From NCBI RefSeq assembly GCF_022213065.1, contig NZ_JAKLJA010000002.1:434001-498000 (forward strand): a DNA stretch of 64,000 nt. The letters are read 5' to 3'. Source of the stretch: Paraburkholderia tagetis. Its GTDB lineage: Bacteria; Pseudomonadota; Gammaproteobacteria; Burkholderiales; Burkholderiaceae. This document shows positions 1 through 9,090 of the stretch, in pieces (the stretch's first letter is position 1; each line of letters starts with the position of its first letter). The notes under the pieces were generated by a model. That model had not been told where the DNA came from and did no database searches. It saw nothing but the letters and a program-made list of their open reading frames with translations. Position numbers and translations under genes: made by a program.

Positions 1-65
1 GCGATATCGCCAGCTTCCGCGAGATGGGAGATGCCAAGTTCCGAAAGGATGGTAGATGCTTTCAC
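1..65 (-). CDS. Partial CDS, N-terminus only, unknown product
   Basis: On the minus strand a GTG at 63-65 opens a frame that runs off the window edge and reads VKASTILSELGISHLAEAG. A GAGG sequence lies about 8-10 bases upstream, a plausible ribosome binding site. Only about 21 codons are visible, so no family can be named. It is co-oriented with fliT but separated from it by about 295 bases, so it may have its own promoter. The reading frame and start are supported only by the ribosome binding site and the lack of stops; it could be a chance frame. Confidence 0.45.
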   Translation of the reverse strand, partial: MKASTILSELGISHLAEAGDI

Positions 66-360
66 TGAGAAACCTCGTCGATGTTTCCGATAGGAAATAT
101 TGATGCTTCGGGAAACTATACACGCTCATGCCCGCGATGCGTCAAAAATTTCGCATCGGAAACAATGGTGCTGCGAAGATCCAAAGGGAAATTGTCGGCA
201 GCCAGCAGGCGGGCATCAACCGATATCTATGCACGACCTGATGCGCTTTAGTCATCAAGCCTGTAAAGACGGGGGAATTCAGGGTGGGCGGGGCCGGAAT
301 GAACGGGAGCAACGCGAGCGATGGTGGTCGTTGCTCCGCGCGATGCGATGTGTGCCCCGT
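66..360. other. Intergenic region with an inverted 17-bp motif pair
   Basis: There is no convincing gene between fliT and the partial gene at the edge. The segment holds a 17-base sequence of the form ATTTCxxATCGGAAACA, forward at 148-164 and inverted at 81-97, matching at 15 of 17 positions. Each copy has TTTC facing GGAAA, like a regulator half-site. No clear sigma-70 or sigma-28 promoter was recognised. Confidence 0.4.
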
Positions 361-660
361 TCAGAACTGAGCGATGTGCTGATACTGACTGGCGTTGCGA
401 GTGGCCTGCATGGCCGCGCGATATTCGGCGCCCAATGCCTGCTGGGCGGCCTGCGCGGCTTCGGCGACGCGAATGTCGATCGCCTGGATTTCCCTGAGCG
501 TGGCGAGCGCGGCAGCCGATTGCTGTGCGCCAAGCGACATGAGCAGCGGCGAGCGCTCGCTCGCAAGCTGCGCGGCCCGCTCCCATTCGCCCACGGCGGC
601 CGCCTGTTCGATGTCCCTCGTGAACTGCCAGATGCGTTCGATGTGCGCCGGTGCTTGCAT
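361..660 (-). CDS. fliT: Flagellar protein FliT (export chaperone for FliD)
   Basis: A 99-residue, almost entirely helical, Ala/Gln/Glu-rich protein directly downstream of fliD, as expected for FliT. FliT binds the filament cap protein FliD in the cytoplasm and, in enterobacteria, also restrains FlhDC. Identification rests mainly on size, helical composition and position after fliD, because FliT sequences diverge strongly. I chose the ATG at 658-660, preceded by GAGG with a 9-base spacer. A GTG at 682-684 that overlaps the fliD stop is an alternative and would add eight residues. It is probably cotranscribed with fliD. Confidence 0.75.
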   Translation of the reverse strand: MQAPAHIERIWQFTRDIEQAAAVGEWERAAQLASERSPLLMSLGAQQSAAALATLREIQAIDIRVAEAAQAAQQALGAEYRAAMQATRNASQYQHIAQF

Positions 661-680
661 GACCTGTGACCTCGATGGTG

Positions 681-2270
681 TCACTTACTGTTGGTGGCCA
701 TCGCGCCCGCGCTATTCTGGCCGCCGAAGAGCTGCGTGAGGTATTGCTGATTGTTGTTCATCGTCGCCATCAGCGTGTTGAGCGCCGTGAATTGCGCGTT
801 GTACATGCTGGTGAGCTGCGATTGATACGTCGACAGCGCCGTTTTTTGCGTCGAGAGGTTCGTCAGGTCCGAGTTGATCGCGTTAGTACGCGTCTGGATC
901 ACGCCGTTGCTCGACAGGTAGCCGGCGATGTTGGTGTTCAGTTGCGCGGCCACGCCGTTAGTCGAGCTGAACAGTTTGGCCACCGTGGCCTGGTTGTTCT
1001 GCAACGCGCTGCTCAGCGTGGTGCTGTCGACCGAGAGCGAGCCATCGGCATTGAGCGTGACGCCGATCGTCGCGAGACTCGTGGTCGTGTTGCCGTTCTT
1101 CACGCCGGTCGCGACGATCGAAGCCAACTGGTTCTGCACGAGGTCCAGCGTCGAGTCGCCCAGCAGCGGACCCTGCGAAGTCGCAGTCGAGCTGAATGCG
1201 GTGAGCGTGCTCATGGTCGTCACGAGCGTGTTGTAGAGCGTGACGAACTGGTTGATCGCATTCGACTGCGAAGTCGTGTCCTGAGCGATGGTGAGCGTCT
1301 GCGGCGACTTGCCCGTGGTATCGACCGACGCGGCACTCAGGCTCAGCGTGACGCCCGCCAGCGCGGAGGTGACCGAGTTCGTCGCGCTGGTGACGCCGGT
1401 GCCGTCGAGGGTGAAATACGCGTCCTGCGCGGCCGTCGTCTGGGTCCAGTTGGGCGTAGCCGGCGACCCCGACGACTGGACATTGCTGAGCGTCGACTGG
1501 TTGGCCGCGAGCTGCGCGCTGCTCGCGCTCGAGGTGCCGTTGAGCGAGGTGCCGGCGTTGCCGGTCACCGCGAGGCCATTTAGCGCGTCGCCCGAATTCG
1601 AATCGCTCACCTGGATGCTGATGGCGTTCTGCGAGCCGGTCGCGTTCGCGTGCAGGACGAGGTGGGCCCCGTCCGTGCCGTTCACGACCGTGGCCGTCAC
1701 GCCGGGATTGTTGCTCGCGCTGTTGATGGCGGCGGCAATGCCGGAAACGGTGCTGTTGGAGCCATCAAGGGAAATCGTGGTGCTTGCGCTGCCGATGGAG
1801 AGCGTCATCGTGGCCGGACCCGAGGCCAGTGCCTGGGTCGCGCTATAGCCTCGCGATGTGAGCACCTGTGCGGTCGCGACCTGGGCCACGTCGATCGAAT
1901 ACGTCCCGGCGACCGCGCCGCTGGCTGCCGAAGCCGTGATGCCCGTGCCGCTCATGGTGGCCGTGAATGCGTTGACCGTCGTGCCGTTCGAGAGCGACGT
2001 GAGGCCCGCCTGCAACGCCGAGAGTGCGGCGGAGAGCGTGCCGTAGGCGGAGATCTGCGTGTTGTCCAGTTGCTGCTGCGCGGCCAATGAGGCGGCCTGG
2101 CCGGCGATCTTGCTGTTCACGAGCGCCGTGACGAGCGAACTCACGTCCATCGACGAATTGCCGGTCGAGCCGCTGATGATCGACTGCGCGGCTTGCTGTA
2201 ACGCGGTGTTGGTCGCTGCCGTGGTGGCGGCGGCCAGATTCGAGTTCGAGGTACCGGATACGGTGGACAT
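681..2270 (-). CDS. fliD: Flagellar hook-associated protein 2 (filament cap)
   Basis: This 529-residue protein has the FliD architecture: a short N-terminal segment containing the MDVSSLVTALVN-type helix, a coiled region around residues 60-100, a variable Ser/Thr-rich central part, and a C-terminal helical segment with repeated Gln and Asn (about residues 440-515). FliD forms the pentameric cap under which flagellin polymerises at the filament tip. It follows fliC on the minus strand but a strong terminator separates them, so it probably needs its own promoter. The ATG at 2268-2270 is preceded by GGAG about 8 bases upstream. Length is close to the usual FliD of beta-proteobacteria. Confidence 0.93.
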   Translation of the reverse strand: MSTVSGTSNSNLAAATTAATNTALQQAAQSIISGSTGNSSMDVSSLVTALVNSKIAGQAASLAAQQQLDNTQISAYGTLSAALSALQAGLTSLSNGTTVNAFTATMSGTGITASAASGAVAGTYSIDVAQVATAQVLTSRGYSATQALASGPATMTLSIGSASTTISLDGSNSTVSGIAAAINSASNNPGVTATVVNGTDGAHLVLHANATGSQNAISIQVSDSNSGDALNGLAVTGNAGTSLNGTSSASSAQLAANQSTLSNVQSSGSPATPNWTQTTAAQDAYFTLDGTGVTSATNSVTSALAGVTLSLSAASVDTTGKSPQTLTIAQDTTSQSNAINQFVTLYNTLVTTMSTLTAFSSTATSQGPLLGDSTLDLVQNQLASIVATGVKNGNTTTSLATIGVTLNADGSLSVDSTTLSSALQNNQATVAKLFSSTNGVAAQLNTNIAGYLSSNGVIQTRTNAINSDLTNLSTQKTALSTYQSQLTSMYNAQFTALNTLMATMNNNQQYLTQLFGGQNSAGAMATNSK

Positions 2271-2319
2271 GAAGAGGCTCCGTGCGCCGGCGATGCCGGG
2301 TGAATCGGTTCAGGTCTGT

Positions 2320-2356
2320 AAAAACGCCAAACGGGAGGCGATGCTCCCGGTTGGCG
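2320..2356 (-). terminator. Rho-independent terminator downstream of fliC
   Basis: Read on the minus strand, CGCCAA..GGGAG pairs with CTCCC..TTGGCG (stem about 13 bp with one internal mismatch, 6-base loop), immediately followed by a run of five T. It lies 71 bases after the fliC stop and 50 bases before the fliD start, so it should limit read-through from the very highly expressed flagellin gene. Confidence 0.85.
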
Positions 2357-2426
2357 AGCGTTGCGCGCCCCGGGTATGGCGGGCGGAGCGCGCAACGCTT
2401 ACTGCTTGAATCGCATGAAGCGCGTA

Positions 2427-3896
2427 TTACTGCAGGAGCTTCAGGATCTGCTGCGGCTGCGAGTTCGCTTGCGCGAGCACCGAGATGCCGGCTTGCTGGA
2501 GCACTTGCGCCTTGCTCAGTGCGGCGGTTTCCTGGGCGAAGTTGGCGTCCTGGATTTGCGACTGGGCGGTCGACAGGTCGGTTGCCTGGGCTTGCTGCGT
2601 CGTGCTGATTGCCGAGAAGCGGTTTTGCGCGGCGCCGAGCGTTGCCTGGAGGTTGTTGACCGTATTCAGTGCGCTGTCGATCGACAAGATGCCTGCGCTA
2701 GCGCCAGCGGCCGTGCTGATATCGACGTTCGACACTTGCTCCGGCGTGTTCACGGTGTTCACGCTATCGACCGCCGTGTTCGTGAGATCCGTTGCCGTCT
2801 TGACCAGCGTGGCCGAAGTGGTAACACTCGCCGGCGGGCCTGCCGTGTAGCCGGTCGCAGCCGTGTAGGTCATATAGCTCGAGAGCGGCGAACCTCCGGC
2901 GCCCGGCGCGGCCAGTGCGGTGCCGTTCTGATCGTAGAACAGCATGTTGCCCTGGCCGTCAGCCTTCACCGTGACCGACGTGATGGCGTTTGCCGTGCCG
3001 GCCGGCACTTGCGTGCCGCTCGAGTTGATGCTGATGTTCTGAATGGTGCCGAGCGTGGTGCCCGCAGCGATAAGCGTTGCCCCACCCGTGCCATTGTTGG
3101 TGTTGATGGTGCTGATCGAGGACGACGGATCGATCGCGCTGCCGACCTTCGCTTCGATCGTCGAAGGCAGATTCGGGTTAGCGTTCGCCGTAACCGTGAA
3201 CAGGTTGCCGGAAGCCGTCGAGCTGATGCCAACGCCATTCTGGTCCGTGAACGTAAAGCCGCCCTTGCCATCGGCGACGATGTTCACCGCCGTGATCGTT
3301 GCACCCGACGTGACAGCGGTGCCGGAGCTATTCAGGCTCAGGTTGGAAACCGAACCAAGCACCGAGCCGGCGCTGGCAAAGCCGCCGCCCAGGGTTTCAG
3401 CCGACACGTTTTGCGTCAGGTTCAGGTTGATCGACTGGCCGACGTTCGCACCGACCTGGAACGACACGCTGCCCAGCGAGCCATTCAGGATGTTCATGCC
3501 GTTGTACGTCGTCTGCGACGCAATACGGTTGATTTCCGAAACCTGCTGCGAGACTTCCTGTTGCAGCGCCGCGCGATCGCTGTTGGTCATGCTGCCGTTC
3601 GATGCTTGCACCGCCAGCTGACGAATACGCTGCAGGCTGTTCGTCAGCGACGACAGGCCGCTCGATGCCGTTTGCACCATCGACACGCCGTCGTTCGAGT
3701 TCGACACGCCCTGATTCAGACCGTTGATCTGGGTCTGCATGATGTTCGAGATCGCAAGACCCGCTGCATCGTCCGCTGCGCTGTTGATGCGCTTGCCCGA
3801 CGACAGACGCGTGATCGCTTGCGACAGCGCGCTGCCCGAGCCGGTCAGGTTCTGCTGCGCGATGAGCGAGTTAATGTTGCTATTGATTCCGAGCAT
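2427..3896 (-). CDS. fliC: Flagellin
   Basis: A 489-residue flagellin, the filament subunit secreted through the flagellar type III apparatus. The N-terminal D0/D1 region (from MLGINSNINSLIAQQNL to about residue 160) and the C-terminal D1/D0 region (from about 395 to the LLQ end) match the conserved flagellin helices, including the SGKRINSAADDAAGLAI and LGAAQNRF motifs. The middle is a Gly/Ser/Thr/Asn-rich variable domain exposed on the filament. An AAGGAGAA ribosome binding site stands just before the ATG, and a sigma-28 promoter and a terminator frame the gene. Confidence 0.97.
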   Translation of the reverse strand: MLGINSNINSLIAQQNLTGSGSALSQAITRLSSGKRINSAADDAAGLAISNIMQTQINGLNQGVSNSNDGVSMVQTASSGLSSLTNSLQRIRQLAVQASNGSMTNSDRAALQQEVSQQVSEINRIASQTTYNGMNILNGSLGSVSFQVGANVGQSINLNLTQNVSAETLGGGFASAGSVLGSVSNLSLNSSGTAVTSGATITAVNIVADGKGGFTFTDQNGVGISSTASGNLFTVTANANPNLPSTIEAKVGSAIDPSSSISTINTNNGTGGATLIAAGTTLGTIQNISINSSGTQVPAGTANAITSVTVKADGQGNMLFYDQNGTALAAPGAGGSPLSSYMTYTAATGYTAGPPASVTTSATLVKTATDLTNTAVDSVNTVNTPEQVSNVDISTAAGASAGILSIDSALNTVNNLQATLGAAQNRFSAISTTQQAQATDLSTAQSQIQDANFAQETAALSKAQVLQQAGISVLAQANSQPQQILKLLQ

Positions 3897-3993
3897 GGAA
3901 ATTCTCCTTGGTAGGGCTGAGCCCCCGTTTGCGCCACGGCTACCGCGGCGTCGGCGGACTGTCTAACGCTTTGTTTCGACCGCCATGCTTGGG

Positions 3994-4020
3994 GTAACGA
4001 CCTTCCACCTCGGAACTTTA
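3994..4020 (-). promoter_or_regulatory. Sigma-28 (FliA) promoter of fliC
   Basis: On the minus strand TAAAGTTC (4020-4013) is followed by an 11-base spacer and GTCGTTAC (4001-3994), fitting the FliA consensus TAAAGTTT-N11-GCCGATAA at 7 of 8 and 5 of 8 positions. It lies about 100 bases upstream of the fliC start, as expected for a late flagellar gene. Confidence 0.75.
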
Positions 4021-4240
4021 GAGGGACACATGAAAAAATCTGATGTTTTGCGAATCCGGAGCATAAAAAGTTCGGAAACCGCTCCGCCAGATCACGAGCA
4101 AAGGAATTTAAATATTTGATTTATTTGAACAATTAAAAGACGAGGCCCTGCATGGGCAGGCCGGGCACGCGTGATGCGCTTCCTCGCGCGGCGTGCCGTG
4201 ATTCCCGCACGACCCGCCGGCGCCCGGCTCTGGAGACGCG

Positions 4241-5557
4241 ATGAAACGCAGACGAATGCGGATTGCGGGCGCGGCCGTCACCGTTTTTGCCCTTGCCGCC
4301 GGTGGCGCGCGCGTGGCGCACGCGTGGGAGGCTCCGCTCGATTCGGTGTCGACACCTTCACCGCCCGCAGGCGACGCTGTGGCGGTGGGGCAAGGCGCCA
4401 GGCTCGCGGCAATCGGCGACTGCATGGCGTGCCACACCGCGCAGGGCGGCCAGCCCCTCGCGGGCGGACAAGCGCTACAGACGCCCTATGGCGTGATTTA
4501 TTCGACCAATATCTCGCCGGACAAGAACACCGGCATAGGAAGCTGGTCGCTCGAGGCGTTCGCTCGCGCCATGCGGCGCGGCGTGTCGCGCGATGGTCAT
4601 CTGCTTTATCCGGCGTTTCCGTACCCTGACTTCACGCACACGAGCGACGCCGATATCGCCGCGCTCTACGCGTGGCTGATGAGCCGCGAGCCCGCCAACG
4701 CGCCTGCGCCGCACAACGACCTGAAATTCCCGCTGGGTTTCAGGCCCGTCATGGCGATGTGGAATCTGCTCTTCCTGCATCCCGGCGCCGAAGCGCCCTC
4801 GCCCCGCCCCGAAGCGCCAGAGGTTGCCCGTGGGCGGTATCTCGTCGAAAGTCTCGGACATTGCGGTGCGTGCCACACGCCGCTCGGCCGCCTCGGTGCC
4901 GAGCAGCGCAACCGCGCGTTGCAGGGCGGCACGATAGAGGGCTGGGATGCGCCCGCGTTGACGGATCTTTCGACACGCCCAATGCCCTGGACGCAAACCC
5001 AGCTAGTCAGCTATCTGCGCACGGGCTACGCCAGTGAACACGGCGCCGCAGCCGGTCCAATGCGTTCGGTCACGCGCGCGCTTGCCGACGCCTCTGTTTC
5101 GGATGTCCAGGCAATCGCCGCATACCTGATGGTCATGCAGCCCGCGCCGCCGGTCGCCCCTGCGAATTCCGCCGCTTCTGCGACCACCGCTTCTACGCCC
5201 CGCGTGCCGCTTACGCCCGGATCCAGCAGCGGCGCAAGTCTCTTCGCCGCGGCCTGTGCATCGTGCCATGGCGAAGGCACGCCAATGGAAATGAGTGGCG
5301 ATAGCCCTTCCCTGTCACGCTCGACGAGCATCAACGCCGACAGCCCGCGCAACCTGGTCCGCATCATGCTCGACGGCATCGACTGGCAGGGAAGCGAGGC
5401 CGCGCACTTCATGCCGCCTTTCGCCCAGACCTTCACGGATGCGCAGATCGCCGAGCTCGCCAACTACACGCGCACGCGCTTCACCGCGCGAGGGCCGTGG
5501 CCCACGCTCGACGCAAGCGCAGTGGCGCGTCTTCGCAAGGAAAGCCCGTCACGATGA
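4241..5557 (+). CDS. Periplasmic triheme cytochrome c subunit of an aldehyde-type dehydrogenase
   Basis: A 438-residue protein with a Sec signal peptide (MKRRRM, then a hydrophobic stretch and AHA-type cleavage near residue 28) and three heme-c attachment motifs, CMACH, CGACH and CASCH. This is the cytochrome c subunit seen with gluconate/alcohol dehydrogenases and with periplasmic molybdenum aldehyde oxidoreductases, where it passes electrons from the enzyme to the respiratory chain. Its stop overlaps the start of the 2Fe-2S subunit gene (ATGA), so the three genes form a translationally coupled operon. The ATG follows a GGAGACGCG ribosome binding site. A low-complexity Ala/Thr/Pro linker lies before the third heme domain. 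Confidence 0.88.
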   Translation: MKRRRMRIAGAAVTVFALAAGGARVAHAWEAPLDSVSTPSPPAGDAVAVGQGARLAAIGDCMACHTAQGGQPLAGGQALQTPYGVIYSTNISPDKNTGIGSWSLEAFARAMRRGVSRDGHLLYPAFPYPDFTHTSDADIAALYAWLMSREPANAPAPHNDLKFPLGFRPVMAMWNLLFLHPGAEAPSPRPEAPEVARGRYLVESLGHCGACHTPLGRLGAEQRNRALQGGTIEGWDAPALTDLSTRPMPWTQTQLVSYLRTGYASEHGAAAGPMRSVTRALADASVSDVQAIAAYLMVMQPAPPVAPANSAASATTASTPRVPLTPGSSSGASLFAAACASCHGEGTPMEMSGDSPSLSRSTSINADSPRNLVRIMLDGIDWQGSEAAHFMPPFAQTFTDAQIAELANYTRTRFTARGPWPTLDASAVARLRKESPSR

Positions 5558-6036
5558 TCACACTCAACGTCAATGGCGTCGCACGCACGGTCGAGGCCGA
5601 TCCGTCCACGCCGCTGCTTTACGTGCTGCGCAACCAGTTGCAGCTCAACGGCGCGAAGTTCGGCTGCGGGCTCGGGCAATGCGGCGCGTGCACGGTCAGC
5701 GTGGATGGCGAGCCGGTCTTCTCGTGCCTGATGCCAGTCGCGGCGGTCGGGGAGCGGCGAGTGCTGACGATCGAGGGGCTCGGCACCGAGGATCATCCGG
5801 GACCGCTGCAACAGGCGTTCATCGACCAGCAAGCCGCGCAATGTGGCTACTGCATCGCAGGAATGATCATGCGTGCGCAGACCTTGCTGGAGAACACGCC
5901 GCACCCGACCGATGAACAGATTCGCCGCTACATGGAGCCGAATCTCTGCCGCTGCGGGACGCACATGCGGATACTTGCCGCGATCCGGCAAGTCGCGCTT
6001 CGCCCGTCGGACGCGAGCGAAGGAGCGAAGTCGTGA
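5554..6036 (+). CDS. 2Fe-2S subunit of a molybdenum hydroxylase (isoquinoline 1-oxidoreductase alpha type)
   Basis: A 160-residue subunit of the xanthine-dehydrogenase/aldehyde-oxidase small-chain family. Residues 1-75 form a plant-ferredoxin-type 2Fe-2S domain with CGLGQCGAC. Residues 80-150 form the second, helical 2Fe-2S domain with CGYCIAG and CRCGTH. It relays electrons from the molybdopterin subunit to the cytochrome c encoded upstream. There is no signal peptide, so it probably rides through Tat bound to the large subunit. The start at 5554 overlaps the preceding stop codon, and its stop overlaps the next start. Confidence 0.92.
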   Translation: MITLNVNGVARTVEADPSTPLLYVLRNQLQLNGAKFGCGLGQCGACTVSVDGEPVFSCLMPVAAVGERRVLTIEGLGTEDHPGPLQQAFIDQQAAQCGYCIAGMIMRAQTLLENTPHPTDEQIRRYMEPNLCRCGTHMRILAAIRQVALRPSDASEGAKS

Positions 6037-8387
6037 GCAACGCACGCCGATGCTCCGGTGCAACGCATCGCGGCCCCGATGCACCCGATGCACCCGATGC
6101 GCCCGATACATCAGACGCACCCGATGCACCAAGTGCCCCTGGACGGCGCCGCTTCCTGGTAGGCGGCTCGTTGATGGTCAGTTTCGCCATCGTGCCGGGC
6201 GGGCTCGCCCTTGCGCAAACCACGACTGAAGCGGGCACCTTCAACACGAGCGCTCCCGGGCTGCCAGGCAGTCTCAAGACGACACCGCTGCTCGACGCCT
6301 GGATCAGGATCGCGCCCGACGGCCAGGTGAGCGTATGTACCGGCAAGGTGGAACTCGGCACCGGCGTTCGCACGGCGCTCCTGCAAATTGCCGCCGAAGC
6401 GCTCGATCTCAATCCTGATGTCATTCAGTTGATCACCGCGGATACCGCCTCGACGCCGAACGAGGGCTACACGGCAGGCAGCCACACATTGGCCGATAGC
6501 GGCACCGCCATCCTCCATGCCGCGGCTCAGGTGCGGATGCTGCTCGTCGCGAGCGCGGCATCGCAGCTTGGCGTCGATGCCCCCCTGCTCGCCACGCGCG
6601 ATGGTGCGATCCTGGCTCCCGATGGCCGGCGCGTGAGCTATGGCGAAGCCGTCCGTCATGCAAACCTGCATCAGGACGCGCAGCCCGATGTCCCAACGAA
6701 GCCCCCAACGCGCTATGCCGTCATTGGCCGCACGCTGCCGCGCGTGGATATTCCCGCGAAGGTGACGGGCGGTGCCAGCTATGTTCAGGACCTGCGGCTG
6801 GCTGGCATGGTCCATGCCCGCGTCGTCAGGCCTCCTGCCTATGGCGCAAGCCTGATATCGGTCGACAGCACACGCGTGGAGGCATTGCCGGGCGTCATGA
6901 AGGTCGTGCGCAACGGCAACTACCTCGCCGTGGTCGCCGACGACGAGTGGCGTGCGATCGTCGCGATGCGCGAACTCGCCCTCGCTGCGCGGTGGCAAGC
7001 CGGCGCGCCCCTGCCCGATCCGCAAACCGTCCACGATTTCCTGATGAGCCTGCCGTCACAGGACATCGTGGTGGCCGAACAAGGCGTTGCCCCAGCCGCG
7101 ATCGCGCCCGCCGCGACATTGAAAGCGCGCTATTCCAGGCCTTATCTGACGCATGGCTCGATCGGCCCATCGTGCGCACTCGCACAGATCGATAACGGTG
7201 TCCTGACTATCTGGACTCACACGCAAGGCGTCTACCCGTTGCGTGAGGGCCTCGCGCAAATGCTCGCGATGCCGCGCGAGAAAGTGCGCTGCATTCACGT
7301 CGAAGGATCGGGCTGCTACGGCCACAACGGCGCGGACGATGTCGCCGCCGACGCCGCGCTCATCGCGCGCGCGTTGCCGGGCCGGCCGGTGCGCGTCCAG
7401 TTGATGCGCGAACAGGAACACAAGTGGGAGCCGTTCGGTCCCGCGATGATCGTTCAGGCAAGCGCATCGCTCGATTCAGGCGGTAGCATCGTCGACTGGC
7501 GTTACGAGCTATGGAGCAATACGCATAACAACCGCATCGCGAATGCGGGACGTTTGTTGCCCGCACAACTTCTTTCGCCGCCCTTCACGCCGGCTCCGCC
7601 CAAGCCGATCCCCATGCCCGAAGGCGGCGGCGATCGCAACAGCATTCCGCTCTATCGTCTGCCGGGCCTGCATGTCCGTTATCACTTCCTGCCCGATATG
7701 CCGATACGCGTGTCGGCCATGCGTTCGCTCGGCGCGCACATGAACGTGTTCGCGATCGAGAGCTTCATCGACGAGCTCGCCGGCGCCGCACAGGCGGATC
7801 CCGTTGCGTTCCGCCTCAAACACCTCGCTGATTCGCGGGCCCAGGATGTCATTCATGCGGTGGTCGAGCGATTCGGCTGGCAGCCGCGCATCGCGCGCGC
7901 CGCGCCATCGAGCCTGCGGCCGCACGGCGCCGGTTTCGCGTTCGCCCAGTACAAGAATCTGATGGCCTACGTTGCCCTCGCAATGGAGGTGACGGTCGAC
8001 CGCGATACCGGCGAGGTTCGCATCGAGCGCGTCGTCGCAGCCGTCGATTGCGGGCAGATCGTCAATCCCGACGGTGTGCGCAATCAGATCGAAGGGGGCA
8101 TCCTGCAAGCCACGAGCTGGACGCTTTACGAACAGACGCAGTTCGACCGGCAGCACATCACGAGCTTCGACTGGAGTACCTATCCGATCATGCGGTTTTC
8201 ATCGGTGCCTGGACAGGTGGACGTCGTGCTGATCGATCGCCCAGGCCGCCCCTTTCTCGGGGTCGGCGAAGCGGCGCAAGGTCCAGCCGCAGCGGCACTC
8301 GCGAATGCGATCCACGACGCGACCGGTGTGAGGATCCGCGACCTGCCGCTCGTCGGGGCAACGCAGATCGATGCGCTCAAGGCGTAG
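6033..8387 (+). CDS. Molybdopterin-binding aldehyde oxidase subunit (isoquinoline 1-oxidoreductase beta type)
   Basis: A 784-residue catalytic subunit of the molybdenum hydroxylase family, predicted to oxidise an aldehyde or N-heterocycle in the periplasm. The GTG start overlaps the previous stop. A Tat signal (RRRFLVGGSL) ends near an AQ cleavage site at about residue 62. It is preceded by an unusual repeat of Asp-Ala-Pro units encoded by 9-nt tandem repeats. The mature part shows the Moco-binding Gly-rich segments and, near the C-terminus, FLGVGEAAQGP, which carries the conserved catalytic Glu. Substrate cannot be deduced. No maturation factor gene is adjacent. Confidence 0.9.
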   Translation: MSNARRCSGATHRGPDAPDAPDAPDTSDAPDAPSAPGRRRFLVGGSLMVSFAIVPGGLALAQTTTEAGTFNTSAPGLPGSLKTTPLLDAWIRIAPDGQVSVCTGKVELGTGVRTALLQIAAEALDLNPDVIQLITADTASTPNEGYTAGSHTLADSGTAILHAAAQVRMLLVASAASQLGVDAPLLATRDGAILAPDGRRVSYGEAVRHANLHQDAQPDVPTKPPTRYAVIGRTLPRVDIPAKVTGGASYVQDLRLAGMVHARVVRPPAYGASLISVDSTRVEALPGVMKVVRNGNYLAVVADDEWRAIVAMRELALAARWQAGAPLPDPQTVHDFLMSLPSQDIVVAEQGVAPAAIAPAATLKARYSRPYLTHGSIGPSCALAQIDNGVLTIWTHTQGVYPLREGLAQMLAMPREKVRCIHVEGSGCYGHNGADDVAADAALIARALPGRPVRVQLMREQEHKWEPFGPAMIVQASASLDSGGSIVDWRYELWSNTHNNRIANAGRLLPAQLLSPPFTPAPPKPIPMPEGGGDRNSIPLYRLPGLHVRYHFLPDMPIRVSAMRSLGAHMNVFAIESFIDELAGAAQADPVAFRLKHLADSRAQDVIHAVVERFGWQPRIARAAPSSLRPHGAGFAFAQYKNLMAYVALAMEVTVDRDTGEVRIERVVAAVDCGQIVNPDGVRNQIEGGILQATSWTLYEQTQFDRQHITSFDWSTYPIMRFSSVPGQVDVVLIDRPGRPFLGVGEAAQGPAAAALANAIHDATGVRIRDLPLVGATQIDALKA

Positions 8388-8499
8388 GGAGCGGCGCAGT
8401 GCAACCGGAGCCAGCGATATTCAACCGCCCACGACTGAATTCGGTCATGGCGACATTTAAGCATTGCCTGCGGAAGATGGACCGGACGTTCAGGGTGCG

Positions 8500-8769
8500 T
8501 CAGGGTCGATCGTGGAAGAACAGGTCGTCAACCAGCTTGCGCGCCGCGCCGTATCCGCCCATCAGCGCCGCGGCCTCCGCCACGAAAGGCCGTCCGTCCG
8601 CATCGCAGAAACGCAGCGGGGAAAATAGCGCAACAGCGTAATCTGCCTGAAATATATTGACGATCGCGATGTACCCAGGAGTGCGCTCGCGCCTGCTCGG
8701 GTAAACGTTGAAGTCAGACTCGATCGAAATCTCCAGCCTGAAGCCTTCATATTCGTAGATGCGCGTCAT
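8500..8769 (-). CDS. Conserved small hypothetical protein, paralogue of the gene at 61048
   Basis: An 89-residue soluble protein with no signal peptide or membrane segment and no recognised domain. It aligns along nearly its whole length with the product of 61048-61353: both have a Tyr-Glu-x-x-GF start, an SDF motif near residue 19, a DG-PF motif and a conserved LM-GYGA-R--VD segment near the C-terminus. The conservation of this pattern between two distant loci supports real coding. It is convergent with the molybdopterin subunit gene. Function unknown. Confidence 0.7.
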   Translation of the reverse strand: MTRIYEYEGFRLEISIESDFNVYPSRRERTPGYIAIVNIFQADYAVALFSPLRFCDADGRPFVAEAAALMGGYGAARKLVDDLFFHDRP

Positions 8770-9090
8770 GTTTGCCCCCGCCCCTTCCTGCGCCGGCTCC
8801 TGCCGGCCCCCATATGTCTTCGAGCCACGACAGATCCCGGAGACTTCATTCGCGCTCCCGCATGACAGGCAAGCGTATGCCCGATGTCCGCGTCGGCCGG
8901 CGCCGCGCCGCCGCGCTCGCCCGAATCGTATGTTGCGCTGCTGGAGCCCAGAAATAAAGCAGTGGTTAGGGGTGTTCGATTATGCCAATCCCGCCGCCCA
9001 ACCCATAGCTACATGGAGGAAGCACTCGTGTTCGCGTAGTTCACGTAGTTCGTGTCATTCGCGTGTATGGGGGCGCCGTGCCGCCCGCCA
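8770..9090. other. Intergenic region, nothing recognised
   Basis: The 321 bases between the small hypothetical gene and the recombinase-like gene contain no open frame with a ribosome binding site that I trust and no clear hairpin. It should contain the promoter of the minus-strand hypothetical gene that starts at 8769. Confidence 0.4.
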
